A stretch of DNA of 23,045 bases. Origin: a virus. Positions 1-7,908 of the stretch are shown piece after piece. A model generated the notes under the pieces. It was not told the DNA's origin and searched no databases. It saw only the letters and a list, made by a program, of their open reading frames with translations. The position numbers were made by a program, and so were the translations under genes. Location: positions 1-23,045 of IMG/VR virus record IMGVR_UViG_3300025132_000320; one strand, 5' to 3'. The stretch's first letter is position 1. Each line of letters opens with the position of its first letter.

Positions 1-22
1 GCATAGAAAGAATCAAGGAAAG

Positions 23-388
23 ATGTATAAGATTAATCCTAACAACCCTTTTAGCCTCGTAAATGACCTATCTATTTGGTTATTACAACATTATAATATC
101 AGCATCACTTGGAACGAAATGCTAGGTATAAAATTAACAGATGGATTATATGATGAAAGTAATAAGCCTTACTTTATGTCAAGAACAGCAGATTCTAAAC
201 TAAAAACTAATTTAGGGTATGTAATGCATCAAGCAGATGCGATGGCAGCTAGAATTGAATTTGAAATGTGGTATAAAGGTAAGCCGACTCAATCAGCACC
301 TATTAAAAAACAATATGCTAAAAAAGGATTATCTAATCCTAATGTAAATGCACAAGAAATGTTTAAAGATTTATTTGGAGATAAATAA
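23..388 (+). CDS. Small protein of unknown function, 121 aa
   Basis: I do not recognise a family. The product is soluble-looking, with no signal peptide or membrane segment. It has an aromatic-rich N-terminal half (FSLVNDLSIWLLQHYNI, about residues 10-26) and a basic middle. The C-terminal tail (SNPNVNAQEMFKDLFGDK) looks like a short docking helix. An AAGGA at 15-19 lies unusually close to the ATG, only about 3 nt away, but no better in-frame start is visible. The few bases before it contain TAG at 4-6, which may close an upstream gene outside the window. The next gene begins 1 nt after the stop. Composition resembles the neighbouring phage genes. It is a real gene by length, codon pattern and packing; its function is unknown. 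Confidence 0.75.
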   Translation: MYKINPNNPFSLVNDLSIWLLQHYNISITWNEMLGIKLTDGLYDESNKPYFMSRTADSKLKTNLGYVMHQADAMAARIEFEMWYKGKPTQSAPIKKQYAKKGLSNPNVNAQEMFKDLFGDK

Positions 389-389
389 T

Positions 390-533
390 ATGGAAACAAT
401 TATATTAGTGACAGTTATATTAGGAATAGTGTTTATAGGTAAGTATGCTATACGAGAAGGGCAGAGAATAGAACAACAAAAAGAATTTGAAAAAAATCTT
501 AAAAACTTTGATAAAAAGAACAAACAACAATGA
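390..533 (+). CDS. Small single-pass membrane protein, 47 aa
   Basis: The frame is open from ATG 348, but that start lies deep inside the previous gene. The ATG at 390 is chosen because GGAG at 377-380 sits 9 nt upstream and because the protein then begins with a clean hydrophobic helix (ETIILVTVILGIVFIGKYAI, residues 2-21). A short charged, Lys/Gln-rich tail follows (to residue 47). This predicts one membrane-spanning segment with a highly basic tail. The stop overlaps the next start (ATGA at 530-533), so the two are probably translationally coupled. It resembles the small membrane proteins common in phage genomes; spanin or holin roles are possible but nothing specific supports them. Confidence 0.65.
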   Translation: METIILVTVILGIVFIGKYAIREGQRIEQQKEFEKNLKNFDKKNKQQ

Positions 534-814
534 TAACAACAATTATAATTTTATCGATATTATTAGCAGCATCATTAGCTGTTAACATTAATCAGTTACG
601 TAAACAAGAAGCAAGTGCAGATTACATTGAAGAATTAGAAAATTCAAATACCGAATATTATACATTCTTTCAGAGACTGAAAACTCAAATAAGTCAGTCG
701 ACTACAAAATTAAAGCAGATTGATCGATTAGGTTCATTTGAGTCTGATGATGAAACTGGTTTTGCATTCAAAGAGCTCAAAGATATTTATGATGACTTAA
801 ATAGAGGATTTTAA
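530..814 (+). CDS. Membrane-anchored coiled-coil-like protein, 94 aa
   Basis: Residues 2-20 (ITTIIILSILLAASLAVNI) form a membrane anchor or uncleaved signal. They are followed by a charged helical region with Glu/Gln/Lys-rich repeats (NQLRKQEASADYIEELENSN and onward) and an acidic C-terminus. There is no Cys lipobox. It overlaps the 47-aa membrane protein by 4 nt and the sigma gene by 1 nt (TAATG), so the three form one translation unit. Two consecutive single-pass proteins ahead of a transcription factor could make a membrane pair, but no lysis motif is seen. Function unknown; the gene itself is well supported by its coupling and amino acid composition. Confidence 0.75.
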   Translation: MITTIIILSILLAASLAVNINQLRKQEASADYIEELENSNTEYYTFFQRLKTQISQSTTKLKQIDRLGSFESDDETGFAFKELKDIYDDLNRGF

Positions 815-1629
815 TGACAGAAACAGAAGAAATACAAATCGAATATAAAGAAGGCGAATCGCCAGTAGATAAATTTTACATATGGCATGCCGCTGAAATG
901 AAAGACCTTGAAGAAAATGGTCCTAAAAAGCGAAGGGGCCGTAAGCCAAGTAAAAAACAATATTTTACTTATATAACAGATAAGGCAATTATTGCATATA
1001 ATTTTGAACCTAGTTGGTCTAAAAGAAACAAAGTATTTTCAGAATTTATTAATTATCCGTTTAATAAATTAGTTGAAAATATTTATCATACATTTCGATT
1101 TTCGTATTTTGATGTTCCTTATGAAGATATAAAAGCTGAGGTAGTTGCTTTTTTAACTGAAAAGATTGGAAAATTTAAAGAAGGTAAAGGTAAGGCCTTT
1201 TCATATTTTAGTATTGTTGCTAAAAATTATCTTATTATTCAGAATAATGCAAATTATGCTAAAATGAAACAAAGATCAGATTTATCTGTAGTAGATGATT
1301 CTAGAAACTTAATAGGTGAACAAACTTTGACAGATCATCAAGAGTCATTAAAAGATTTTACTAATCAATGGTGTGATTGGTATGATGAAAATCTTAATAA
1401 AGTATTTTCAAATAAACGAGATATTATAGTTGCTGATACTATTATTGCATTATTTAGAATGCGTGATAATATCGAAAACTTTAATAAAAAAGCTCTCTAT
1501 ATTTTAATTAGAGAAAGAACCGGCCTTAAAACTCAAAACATTACAAAAGTAATTAATGTAATGAAAAGAGATTATGCTAAGATGTGGTCTATTTATAGCA
1601 AAAGTGGTCATATAATAGGCAATGCATAA
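814..1629 (+). CDS. gp55-like late-transcription sigma factor with AT-hook-like N-terminus
   Basis: Probably binds host RNA polymerase core and directs it to late promoters, as T4 gp55 does. The segment at about residues 88-150 looks like sigma region 2: FRFSYFDVPYEDI, then KIGKFKEGKGKAFSYFSIV and AKNYLIIQNNANY. This matches the gp55 pattern of an aromatic core, a helix starting near an FxE/K stretch, and an AxxYxxxxxxN helix. A second helical region at about 226-258 (KKALYILIRERTGLKTQNIT) resembles a helix-turn-helix. The protein is 271 aa, longer than T4 gp55 (about 185 aa). The extra N-terminal part holds a basic RRGRKPSKK stretch (residues 40-48) like an AT-hook. The start overlaps the previous stop by 1 nt, with GAGG just upstream. 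The sigma call rests on motif memory, not on a search. Confidence 0.7.
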   Translation: MTETEEIQIEYKEGESPVDKFYIWHAAEMKDLEENGPKKRRGRKPSKKQYFTYITDKAIIAYNFEPSWSKRNKVFSEFINYPFNKLVENIYHTFRFSYFDVPYEDIKAEVVAFLTEKIGKFKEGKGKAFSYFSIVAKNYLIIQNNANYAKMKQRSDLSVVDDSRNLIGEQTLTDHQESLKDFTNQWCDWYDENLNKVFSNKRDIIVADTIIALFRMRDNIENFNKKALYILIRERTGLKTQNITKVINVMKRDYAKMWSIYSKSGHIIGNA

Positions 1630-1642
1630 TTATAAAGTCCTT

Positions 1643-1657
1643 ATATTTATATAAAAG
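1643..1657 (+). promoter_or_regulatory. Repeated element ATATTTATATAAAAG before the gene at 1666
   Basis: This is one of four matches to ATATTTATWWAAAAG, each placed just before a start codon in one of the larger gaps. It ends 8 nt before the ATG and runs directly into the AAGGG ribosome site. It is a candidate late promoter for the gp55-like sigma encoded just upstream, or a combined promoter/translation signal. The core TATTTATA is the reverse complement of the T4 late promoter core TATAAATA. Confidence 0.45.
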
Positions 1658-1665
1658 GGCAAATT

Positions 1666-2079
1666 ATGAGTAACGAATTCGAACTATTTAAAGGAACAAA
1701 TTTTTCTGATTTGATGCGTGATATTTATCATAATTCAAAAAAGAAAGGAAGACAAATTGATGGTCTTATAAAAGAATTACAGCCATTAATTAAAAATACA
1801 GGCGATGCTACTGTAATTGTGCCTATGATAAAAGATTATCTAGAAGTTTCTGTTAAGAATGATGATGCATTAGTAAAATTAGCAGCAGTAGTTCAACGAT
1901 TAGTAACTGCTTCAAGTAAAGATGATGATGGAAACGAATTTGGATTAACTGAAGATGAAAGAGCTCGTTTAATAGAAGAAGCAGAATCAGAAATAGAAAA
2001 ATTAAAACCAGAACAAACACAGGAGATTACAGATGTCGATAGTGACAGCGGAAGTAGTAGGGATAGACAAAGCATTTAA
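1666..2079 (+). CDS. Conserved small protein next to the spike gene, 137 aa
   Basis: Not identified to a named family. The first 85 residues are helical and well ordered (FELFKGTNFSDLMRDIYHNS; IVPMIKDYLEVSVKNDDALV; KLAAVVQRLV). The rest is acidic (SSKDDDGNEFGLTEDERARL) and ends in a Ser/Asp-rich tail. No membrane segment. Proteins of this general look (ELFKG...DLxxDI...IVPxIKDYLEV) are, from memory, common in T4-like phages near tail genes, so a tail-assembly role is plausible but not shown. Its last 47 nt overlap the spike gene in another frame, an unusually long overlap for this genome. The element at 1643-1657 stands just before its start. Confidence 0.75.
   Translation: MSNEFELFKGTNFSDLMRDIYHNSKKKGRQIDGLIKELQPLIKNTGDATVIVPMIKDYLEVSVKNDDALVKLAAVVQRLVTASSKDDDGNEFGLTEDERARLIEEAESEIEKLKPEQTQEITDVDSDSGSSRDRQSI
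2021..2025 (+). promoter_or_regulatory. Ribosome binding site deciding the spike start at 2033
   Basis: AGGAG lies 7 nt before ATG 2033, inside the preceding coding region. This strong Shine-Dalgarno supports the spike start at 2033 even though it overlaps the upstream gene by 47 nt. Confidence 0.75.
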
Positions 2080-3220
2080 GCCGTCTAGAAGTAAGCTAGG
2101 TATTCCATTAAATTTAGGTGCTGTAAAGATACGACTATCATCAAAATCCGGAGGTGGTAGTCCTAGAATCGAACGATTTGCATATCCTATGTTTAATTTT
2201 CAACAAGTACCATTAGTAGGAGAACATATTGCTTGTGTTAAAGGACCTTCGAGTATGACTAATCCTGGCACAATGTCTACTACATATTTTTATTTAGGTC
2301 CTATTAATATTCATGGTAATAATCATCTCAATCCTATGCCTGGCTCAATGGATGTAGATAAAGCCGGCGGAGGAGGATTAGGGTTAGCTCAATCAGTAGG
2401 AGCGACAGCCTTAGGTAAATTTAGATATAAGCCTGGTGCTAACTTTAAGGAAAAGAAAGATGTTCTTAAGTTACAACCGTATGAAGGTGATATAATATTA
2501 GAAGGAAGAAATCGTCAATCTATCCGATTAGGCTCATCAATGATGGGTATAACAACACAGTATGCTAAACAACCATTCTATAAAGGTAAACAAGGAGCTC
2601 CGATTACAATTATTTCAAATGGACATAAAAAACAATCTGGAGCGGCTGCTGTTGCTAAAGTTGGAATTGGTCGATTAAAAAAATCATTTTCTACACCTAC
2701 ATATGGAATAGAAGATCCTGATACTACCGATTCAATATTAATTATGTCATCCGATTCTCATAAAATTAGTATGGATTTGGCCAAAAGAAATAAACAATAT
2801 GGAAAAGGTGTTGAAAAATTATCTGTATATCTTAAGCCGCAAATTATTGCTTCATCAGATCGTATTATTTTAAATGCAAAAAAAGACGAAATATTATTGG
2901 TAGCTAAAAAAGATGTCAAAGTTGTTACTAAAGGTTGGAAAACTGATATGGAAGAATTTTTTGATACTATGTTAGATTTTATGGAAGAAGTAATTAAACA
3001 AAACAAAGAATTAGAAAAATGTTATAAAGAATTAGGTTCAGTTGCACAAAATAATGCAACTCAAATTCATCCAACCGGTGTTGGTCCGTCAGGTCCACCT
3101 ACAAATGCTGGCTCATTTATCAAATCTAAAACAAAAGCCACTACCGGTGCTAGTAAAACAAAAAATATACGTACTAAGATCACTAAACTTAAAGACGTAA
3201 TTAAAAAAATGAAAGGATAA
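2033..3220 (+). CDS. gp5/VgrG-type tail spike with OB-fold, no lysozyme domain
   Basis: Likely forms the trimeric spike at the centre of the baseplate that punctures the host envelope. The N-terminal part (about 1-90) looks like an OB-fold: a short strand, GAVKIRLSS, then VPLVGEHIACVKGP. The middle carries the spike motif GDIILEGRNRQSIRLGSS (about residues 151-168), typical of gp5/VgrG-like proteins. Then come short beta repeats (DSILIMSSDSHKISM; IIASSDRIILNAKKDEILLV; AKKDVKVVTKG) consistent with a triangular beta-helix. The end is a helix (about 305-340) and a Pro/Gly/Ser/Lys-rich tail. T4 gp5 carries a lysozyme domain; I see no lysozyme motif here, so the spike may rely on another enzyme. 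The downstream gene starts 2 nt after the stop. Confidence 0.75.
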   Translation: MSIVTAEVVGIDKAFKPSRSKLGIPLNLGAVKIRLSSKSGGGSPRIERFAYPMFNFQQVPLVGEHIACVKGPSSMTNPGTMSTTYFYLGPINIHGNNHLNPMPGSMDVDKAGGGGLGLAQSVGATALGKFRYKPGANFKEKKDVLKLQPYEGDIILEGRNRQSIRLGSSMMGITTQYAKQPFYKGKQGAPITIISNGHKKQSGAAAVAKVGIGRLKKSFSTPTYGIEDPDTTDSILIMSSDSHKISMDLAKRNKQYGKGVEKLSVYLKPQIIASSDRIILNAKKDEILLVAKKDVKVVTKGWKTDMEEFFDTMLDFMEEVIKQNKELEKCYKELGSVAQNNATQIHPTGVGPSGPPTNAGSFIKSKTKATTGASKTKNIRTKITKLKDVIKKMKG

Positions 3221-3222
3221 AA

Positions 3223-3765
3223 ATGCCTGCAGTTTGGCCCGCTTTTCAATCACAATTAACTAGTTACTTACAAAGTAATAAAGCAAAATCAGAAGACGAG
3301 ACTGCAAAGAAAATAGGACAATTATATCATCAAGCAGTAAAAACTGCAATGCCTATATTAGTACCAGGTGCTACACCAATAGGAGGAAGTGCAAGTATTA
3401 TTGCTAATGGATTTAAGGCTTCATTTAAATTAGGAAAAGCTTTAGGAAAAATTCCTGCCAATCCAGCAATTTGGACACCTGCAGGAGTAGCTGTCGTTAC
3501 ATATTGGACCGGTAAAACATTTATGCCTGCTGCTCCAGCGCCCGGAGGTGCACCGCCAGCTACAACACATGTCACAACTATACCAGGGATTCCTCCTATA
3601 CCACAAATTTATGGAGCAATGCAAGCTAAAACAGCTGTAGGAGTGGCTTCTGGCCTAGTTGGTGCATTTACAACTCATCTATTATCAGTGAATGGATTAT
3701 GGACAGGATTTACTCCATCTGTACCTCCTGTTCCTTTACCATTTCCGTGGGTTGGAATAGCCTAA
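3223..3765 (+). CDS. Hydrophobic Pro/Gly/Ala-rich virion-associated protein, 180 aa, unknown
   Basis: Not recognised. Residues 1-45 are a helical, soluble-looking start. From about 46 on it is rich in Pro, Gly and Ala with few charges: LVPGATPIGGSASIIANGFK, an AVVTYWTGKTFMPAAPAPGG stretch, a PGIPPIPQ motif, a GVASGLVGAFTTHLL helix, and the end PSVPPVPLPFPWVGIA. One or two stretches could insert in a membrane. AAGGA just upstream and the 2-nt gap after the spike gene indicate coupling to the spike. A tail-tip or membrane-interacting role is an inference from position. PAAR proteins often follow spikes, but I see no PAAR metal-binding pattern. Confidence 0.75.
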   Translation: MPAVWPAFQSQLTSYLQSNKAKSEDETAKKIGQLYHQAVKTAMPILVPGATPIGGSASIIANGFKASFKLGKALGKIPANPAIWTPAGVAVVTYWTGKTFMPAAPAPGGAPPATTHVTTIPGIPPIPQIYGAMQAKTAVGVASGLVGAFTTHLLSVNGLWTGFTPSVPPVPLPFPWVGIA

Positions 3766-3779
3766 TTTCAGGTTAACTG

Positions 3780-3794
3780 ATATTTATTAAAAAG
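3780..3794 (+). promoter_or_regulatory. Repeated element ATATTTATTAAAAAG before the gene at 3805
   Basis: Second copy of the ATATTTATWWAAAAG element. It sits in a 39-nt gap and overlaps the AAGGAG ribosome site. It ends 10 nt before the ATG at 3805, where the gp25/gp6 gene run begins. Confidence 0.45.
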
Positions 3795-3804
3795 GAGAAT
3801 ACTA

Positions 3805-4266
3805 ATGAAAACCAAAACATTTGTAAAGTTATTACGTATGATAATTCGTGAAGAAGTTGGTAAAGCTATAAAAACTGCTTTGAATGAATCATCAATCAAT
3901 CAAGTTACCGATATTAATTTAAAAGAAATTGCAGAAGATCCTATGCCTAATAGACCTATAGCTAAAAAGCAATATGTTAAGGATAGTATGTTGAATGATA
4001 TACTTAATGAAACAGCAGCTATGCCTGCCGGCCAAGAAATGACTGATTGGAGTTCAATGAATTTTAAATCAGAAATGGCACAGTCATTTGGGAATCAAAG
4101 ACAACAAAATAATATTGCGCCAGTTGCAACTCAAGGTATTAATGGAGAGCCTGTTAATATGCAAAACGAAAAAGTTGCATCTGTTATGAATGCAATGACT
4201 AAAGATTATTCTGGATTGATTAAAGCAATTGATAAGAAAAATGGTAAAATGGGAATTAGTAAATAA
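3805..4266 (+). CDS. Unknown 153-aa protein at the head of the wedge genes
   Basis: Not recognised. The N-terminus (KTFVKLLRMIIREEVGKAIK, residues 4-23) is a strongly amphipathic basic helix of the kind seen at the start of phage structural or scaffold-associated proteins. The rest is polar and low in aromatics, with Asn/Gln-rich stretches (SFGNQRQQNNIAPVATQGIN) likely to be flexible. No membrane segment or enzyme motif. A strong AAGGAG (3792-3797) lies 7 nt before the start. The stop overlaps the next start as TAATG at 4264-4268, so it is coupled to the gp25-like gene. It may be a small tail or head accessory protein. Confidence 0.75.
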   Translation: MKTKTFVKLLRMIIREEVGKAIKTALNESSINQVTDINLKEIAEDPMPNRPIAKKQYVKDSMLNDILNETAAMPAGQEMTDWSSMNFKSEMAQSFGNQRQQNNIAPVATQGINGEPVNMQNEKVASVMNAMTKDYSGLIKAIDKKNGKMGISK

Positions 4267-4862
4267 TGGCTAGAACAATATATCAAATAGCGCCTATCGA
4301 TACTAATCGACAACAAGGAGTTGGCCTTTTATTGCCAATGAATAAATCAGCACATGCATCTAACCCTAATTTAAATTCTATATTAGGACAAACTACATCA
4401 GTTGGTAATGATTATGCAACTAAAGGTGGTAGTGGTGCTAGCGTATTTGCAATGTCTTATTCAACACAACAACAAGCTATAACTAATCTTAAAAATTTAT
4501 TAGCAACAAACAGAGGCGAAAGATATATGCAACCAGCATTTGGTACTAGAATTAAACAAGCAGTATTTCAACCTAATACAGAAAATTTAGAATTATTTCT
4601 TGAAGAAACAATTTCTGAGTCAATTGAGATGTGGTTGCCATATATTAAATTAGAAGGTGTTGATGTTATTCGTGATGTAGACAATTATTCTTTTGTAATT
4701 CAAGTTAATTTTTCAATTACCGAAACCGGCGCAAATCGTACAATTGTTATATTAGCTAATGAAAACAATATTGTAGTAACTGAAGAGCTAGACGGAGTTC
4801 AGAATGAAGCATTAACGGCGGTAGGAACATTTGGTGATACGTTTACTGCAGGATCATATTAA
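4266..4862 (+). CDS. gp25-like (GPW/W family) baseplate wedge and sheath initiator
   Basis: Homologues of T4 gp25 and P2 W join the wedge to the first ring of tail sheath. The diagnostic motif is clear: LLATNRGERYMQPAFGTRIK (about residues 78-97), with GER at 84-86 and PAFG at 90-93. An AVFQP follows, where the family has a [IL]FEP-like end. The C-terminal half has the expected beta strands (VIRDVDNYSFVIQVNFSITE). The protein is 198 aa against about 132 for T4 gp25. The extra length lies mainly in residues 27-58, a Ser/Gly/Asn-rich insert between the GVGLLLPMN strand and FAMSYST, plus a C-terminal tail after residue 170. The gp6-like gene follows 11 nt downstream, the usual W-J order. Confidence 0.88.
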   Translation: MARTIYQIAPIDTNRQQGVGLLLPMNKSAHASNPNLNSILGQTTSVGNDYATKGGSGASVFAMSYSTQQQAITNLKNLLATNRGERYMQPAFGTRIKQAVFQPNTENLELFLEETISESIEMWLPYIKLEGVDVIRDVDNYSFVIQVNFSITETGANRTIVILANENNIVVTEELDGVQNEALTAVGTFGDTFTAGSY

Positions 4863-4873
4863 GGAGATAAATA

Positions 4874-6727
4874 ATGGCAGAAATGATAAAAAAAGATGTA
4901 AGGTATTTAGGAAAAGATTTTAGTCAATTTAGACAAAATCTAATTACATTTGCCAAACAATACTTTCCAGGTACATATCAAGATTTTAATGAATCATCGC
5001 CTGGAATGATGTTTATGGAAATGTCTGCATATGTTGGAGATGTATTATCTTTCTATTCAGACCAAAATTTTAGAGAATCATTACTAAATAGTGCTCAGGA
5101 AGATGCAAATATAATTGCATTATCACATTTATTTGGATATAAACCAAAAGTAGGAACACCATCTCAAGTTAAATTAGATGCATATCAATTAGTACCAGCA
5201 ATTGGAAGTGGAGCTAATATTGCACCAGATTATAGATACGCCCTTTCAATAAAAAATGGCATGACTGTAGAAACACAAGATACCATTATATTTAGAACTC
5301 AAAATAATATAGATTTTAATGATAATGCTGATGTATCAGTATATGAAATAAATGAACAAGGTGAACCTACCAGATTTACATTAAAGAAAACAGTGTCTGC
5401 AGTTTCTGGTGAGGTTGTAGTAAATACATTTACATTTGAAGATCCAAAACAATATGACAAAATTTTATTACCAGAACATAATGTATTAGAAATATTATCT
5501 GTAGAAAGTGATTCTGGATATAGTTGGCACCAAACAGATTATTTAGCACAAGATACTATATTTGAAGATGTTGCTAATATTCCATTTAATGATCCAGAAT
5601 TGTCAGAATTTAGATCTACAGTTCCTTATATATTAAAATTGACAAGAACGCCTAGACGATATGTAGCTCGTGTTAGAGGAGATCTTCGAACTGAATTACA
5701 ATTTGGTGCTGGTATATCTTCTGATGCAGATGAAGAAATAATTCCTAATCCAAAAAATGTAGGAGCTGGATTAGAGTATTTACGAAGAACAACTACATCA
5801 GCTATTGACCCAACAAACTTTTTAGCTACTAGTACATATGGATTAGCTCCTAATAATGAAACATTGACAGTTACATATACGGTTGGAGGAGATGTTTCAG
5901 AAAATGTACCAGCTAATACATTGACAGAAAATCCAGCACCAGTTTATTTAAATGATAATCCTACAGTAGATTTAACAGATACAAAAGCAACATTAGCTGT
6001 AAATAATCCAGAACCGGCTCAAGGTGGAAACAAACGAGAGAGTATAGAAGCAATTAGACAAAATGCAATATCAGCATTTGCAGCTCAGAGTAGAGCTGTA
6101 ACAAGAGAAGATTATATAGCTAGATGTTATGCTTTACCAGCAAGATATGGAACAGTTGCGAAAGCATATGTTATTCAAGATACTCAACAAGATACTATGG
6201 ATCAATTATATCCGCAAGATACTATATCAAATCCATTGGCACTAAATTTATATACATTAGGGTATGATGGAAATGGTAATCTAACTGAATTAAATCTAGC
6301 ATTAAAAGAAAATTTACGTACTTACCTTTCTAATTTTAGAATGTTAACTGATGCTATTAATATTAAATCAGCACATATTGTTAATATAGGAATTGATTTT
6401 GAGATAATTCCACAGCCTAGTTATAATTCAAATGACGTTGTTATAAGATGTATTGAAAGATTAAAGGTATTATTTCATGTCGATCGTATGCAAATCAACG
6501 GAAGTATTAATCAATCAAATTTAATATCAGAATTAGATAAGGTAGAAGGAGTGCAAAGTGTTGCTAGTATTAATATTTATAATAAATTTGATGGTAGTTA
6601 TTCTAACGTTGTTTATGATACCAGTACAGCCGTAAAAAACAATATTATTTATCCGTCATTAGATCCGATGATATTTGAAGTAAAATATCCAGATTCGGAT
6701 ATTAAAGGAAGGATAGTTAAGCCGTAG
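4874..6727 (+). CDS. gp6-like (J family) baseplate wedge protein
   Basis: Forms the ring of wedges that closes the baseplate, as T4 gp6 and P2 J do. The N-terminal signature DFNESSPGMMFMEMSAYVGD (about residues 38-57), followed by LSFYSDQNF, matches the family pattern (Y/F-N-E-x-x-PG-x-x-x-x-E-x-x-AY-x-x-D-x-L-x-x-Y-x-D). A second family segment is VTREDYIARCYALPARYGTV (about residues 409-428), next to a run of strands. The 617-aa length is close to T4 gp6 (about 660 aa). GGAGATAAATA precedes the ATG, the same ribosome-site context seen before the gene at 390. It lies directly downstream of the gp25-like gene and upstream of the DNRLRE-like gene. Confidence 0.9.
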   Translation: MAEMIKKDVRYLGKDFSQFRQNLITFAKQYFPGTYQDFNESSPGMMFMEMSAYVGDVLSFYSDQNFRESLLNSAQEDANIIALSHLFGYKPKVGTPSQVKLDAYQLVPAIGSGANIAPDYRYALSIKNGMTVETQDTIIFRTQNNIDFNDNADVSVYEINEQGEPTRFTLKKTVSAVSGEVVVNTFTFEDPKQYDKILLPEHNVLEILSVESDSGYSWHQTDYLAQDTIFEDVANIPFNDPELSEFRSTVPYILKLTRTPRRYVARVRGDLRTELQFGAGISSDADEEIIPNPKNVGAGLEYLRRTTTSAIDPTNFLATSTYGLAPNNETLTVTYTVGGDVSENVPANTLTENPAPVYLNDNPTVDLTDTKATLAVNNPEPAQGGNKRESIEAIRQNAISAFAAQSRAVTREDYIARCYALPARYGTVAKAYVIQDTQQDTMDQLYPQDTISNPLALNLYTLGYDGNGNLTELNLALKENLRTYLSNFRMLTDAINIKSAHIVNIGIDFEIIPQPSYNSNDVVIRCIERLKVLFHVDRMQINGSINQSNLISELDKVEGVQSVASINIYNKFDGSYSNVVYDTSTAVKNNIIYPSLDPMIFEVKYPDSDIKGRIVKP

Positions 6728-6737
6728 GAGAAAAAAT

Positions 6738-7907
6738 ATGAATAGAATATATTACGCAGAACGAGATACAACATTATATGAAAAACATTCTGATCGAAAT
6801 ACTGGCCGAGATGAAGTATTAGAGTTAGTTAAAATTGCATCTGGTTCGCGTCATTTTGAAGGCGATATTAATTTAGGAATACAAGAAAATACTTATAATA
6901 GTAGAATACTAATAGACTTTGGTACAGAAATAAATGCATTGTCTCAATCAATTGTAAATGAAGAAATTCCATTATTAGGAAATACTCCGTTGAGAACTAG
7001 TGTATTTTTAAGTTTGAAATCATCGACCGCATCTGATATACTTAGATCTTATACAATAAAAGCTTATCCAGTATCTCAATCATGGGAAGAAGGATTAGGA
7101 CATTCTTCTGATCAACCAGAATCTAATATAGGAGCTTCATGGTTGTATAGATCTGGCGATGCTAAAGCACAAGTAGCCATACCATGGACAACTGGTTCAG
7201 TACATAGTGATGGTACATCAGCAGGTACGTCAGAACCATTGGGCGGTGGGTCATGGATAACTGGTTCTGGATTTGAAGCTTCTCAATCATTTCAAAATGA
7301 AATACCTGATTTAAGAATAAATGTAACAGATATTGTACAAAAATGGTTAAATGGGAATGCAACTAATAATGGATTTATAATTAAACGTCCTTACGCAGAT
7401 GAAGTAGATGGTGTAGTTCGTGGTTCATTAAAATTCTTCGGCCGAGATACTCATACAATATTTGTACCAAGATTAGAAGTATGTTGGGATGATAGTGCAA
7501 TTGGAACTTCTGACAATGTTATTACTAGTAATACATATGTGCCATACTTTAAAAATATAAAAGCAGAATATAGAACATCAGAGATTGCTAGATTTTTTGT
7601 AGGAGTTCGTCCAGAATTTCCAACCAGATCATATGCAACATCATCATTTTATATAACAAAAGATCAACTACCTGTATCAAGTTCTTATGAAATTATTGAT
7701 TCAATAACAAATGATGTCATCATTAAAGATGAAAAAGAATTTGGCAATTCAACAACAAAAATAAGTACAAATCTTAATGATGGTAGTTTCTTTGATTTAA
7801 GAATGGATAGTTTTATGCCAGAAAGATATTATAAAATTAAGTTAACATGTAGGAGATCATATGATACACAAACGTTTGATGATTTCTATTTTAAAGTAGT
7901 GAATTAA
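6738..7907 (+). CDS. DNRLRE-like virion protein, 389 aa
   Basis: Residues 1-255 look like the DNRLRE beta-sandwich fold found in secreted and phage adhesion or adaptor proteins. It starts with IYYAERDTTLYEKHSDRNTG, has the segment DILRSYTIKAYPVSQSWEEG, then DLRINVTDIVQKWLNGNATN and GFIIKRPY, and closes with a final strand near FVPRLEVCW. The C-terminal 130 residues (from about 270) form a separate beta-rich domain, probably for binding a partner. It sits between the gp6-like and the larger wedge genes, so a baseplate or fibre-attachment role is likely. AGGAG lies 8 nt before the start. T4 places other wedge proteins nearby, but I cannot match this to a named T4 protein. Confidence 0.7.
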   Translation: MNRIYYAERDTTLYEKHSDRNTGRDEVLELVKIASGSRHFEGDINLGIQENTYNSRILIDFGTEINALSQSIVNEEIPLLGNTPLRTSVFLSLKSSTASDILRSYTIKAYPVSQSWEEGLGHSSDQPESNIGASWLYRSGDAKAQVAIPWTTGSVHSDGTSAGTSEPLGGGSWITGSGFEASQSFQNEIPDLRINVTDIVQKWLNGNATNNGFIIKRPYADEVDGVVRGSLKFFGRDTHTIFVPRLEVCWDDSAIGTSDNVITSNTYVPYFKNIKAEYRTSEIARFFVGVRPEFPTRSYATSSFYITKDQLPVSSSYEIIDSITNDVIIKDEKEFGNSTTKISTNLNDGSFFDLRMDSFMPERYYKIKLTCRRSYDTQTFDDFYFKVVN

Positions 7908-7908
7908 G

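Noticed and set aside
348-389. Upstream ATG at 348 for the 47-aa membrane protein
   Set aside because: It would overlap the previous gene by 41 nt without a ribosome site and add a non-hydrophobic leader; GGAG before 390 fits better.
2033-3220. Lysozyme domain in the spike, as in T4 gp5
   Set aside because: There is no inserted domain with the Glu/Asp/Thr lysozyme pattern between the OB-fold and the beta-helix.
3223-3765. PAAR spike-tip protein
   Set aside because: The position after the spike fits, but it lacks the PAAR repeats and the conserved metal-binding His/Cys.
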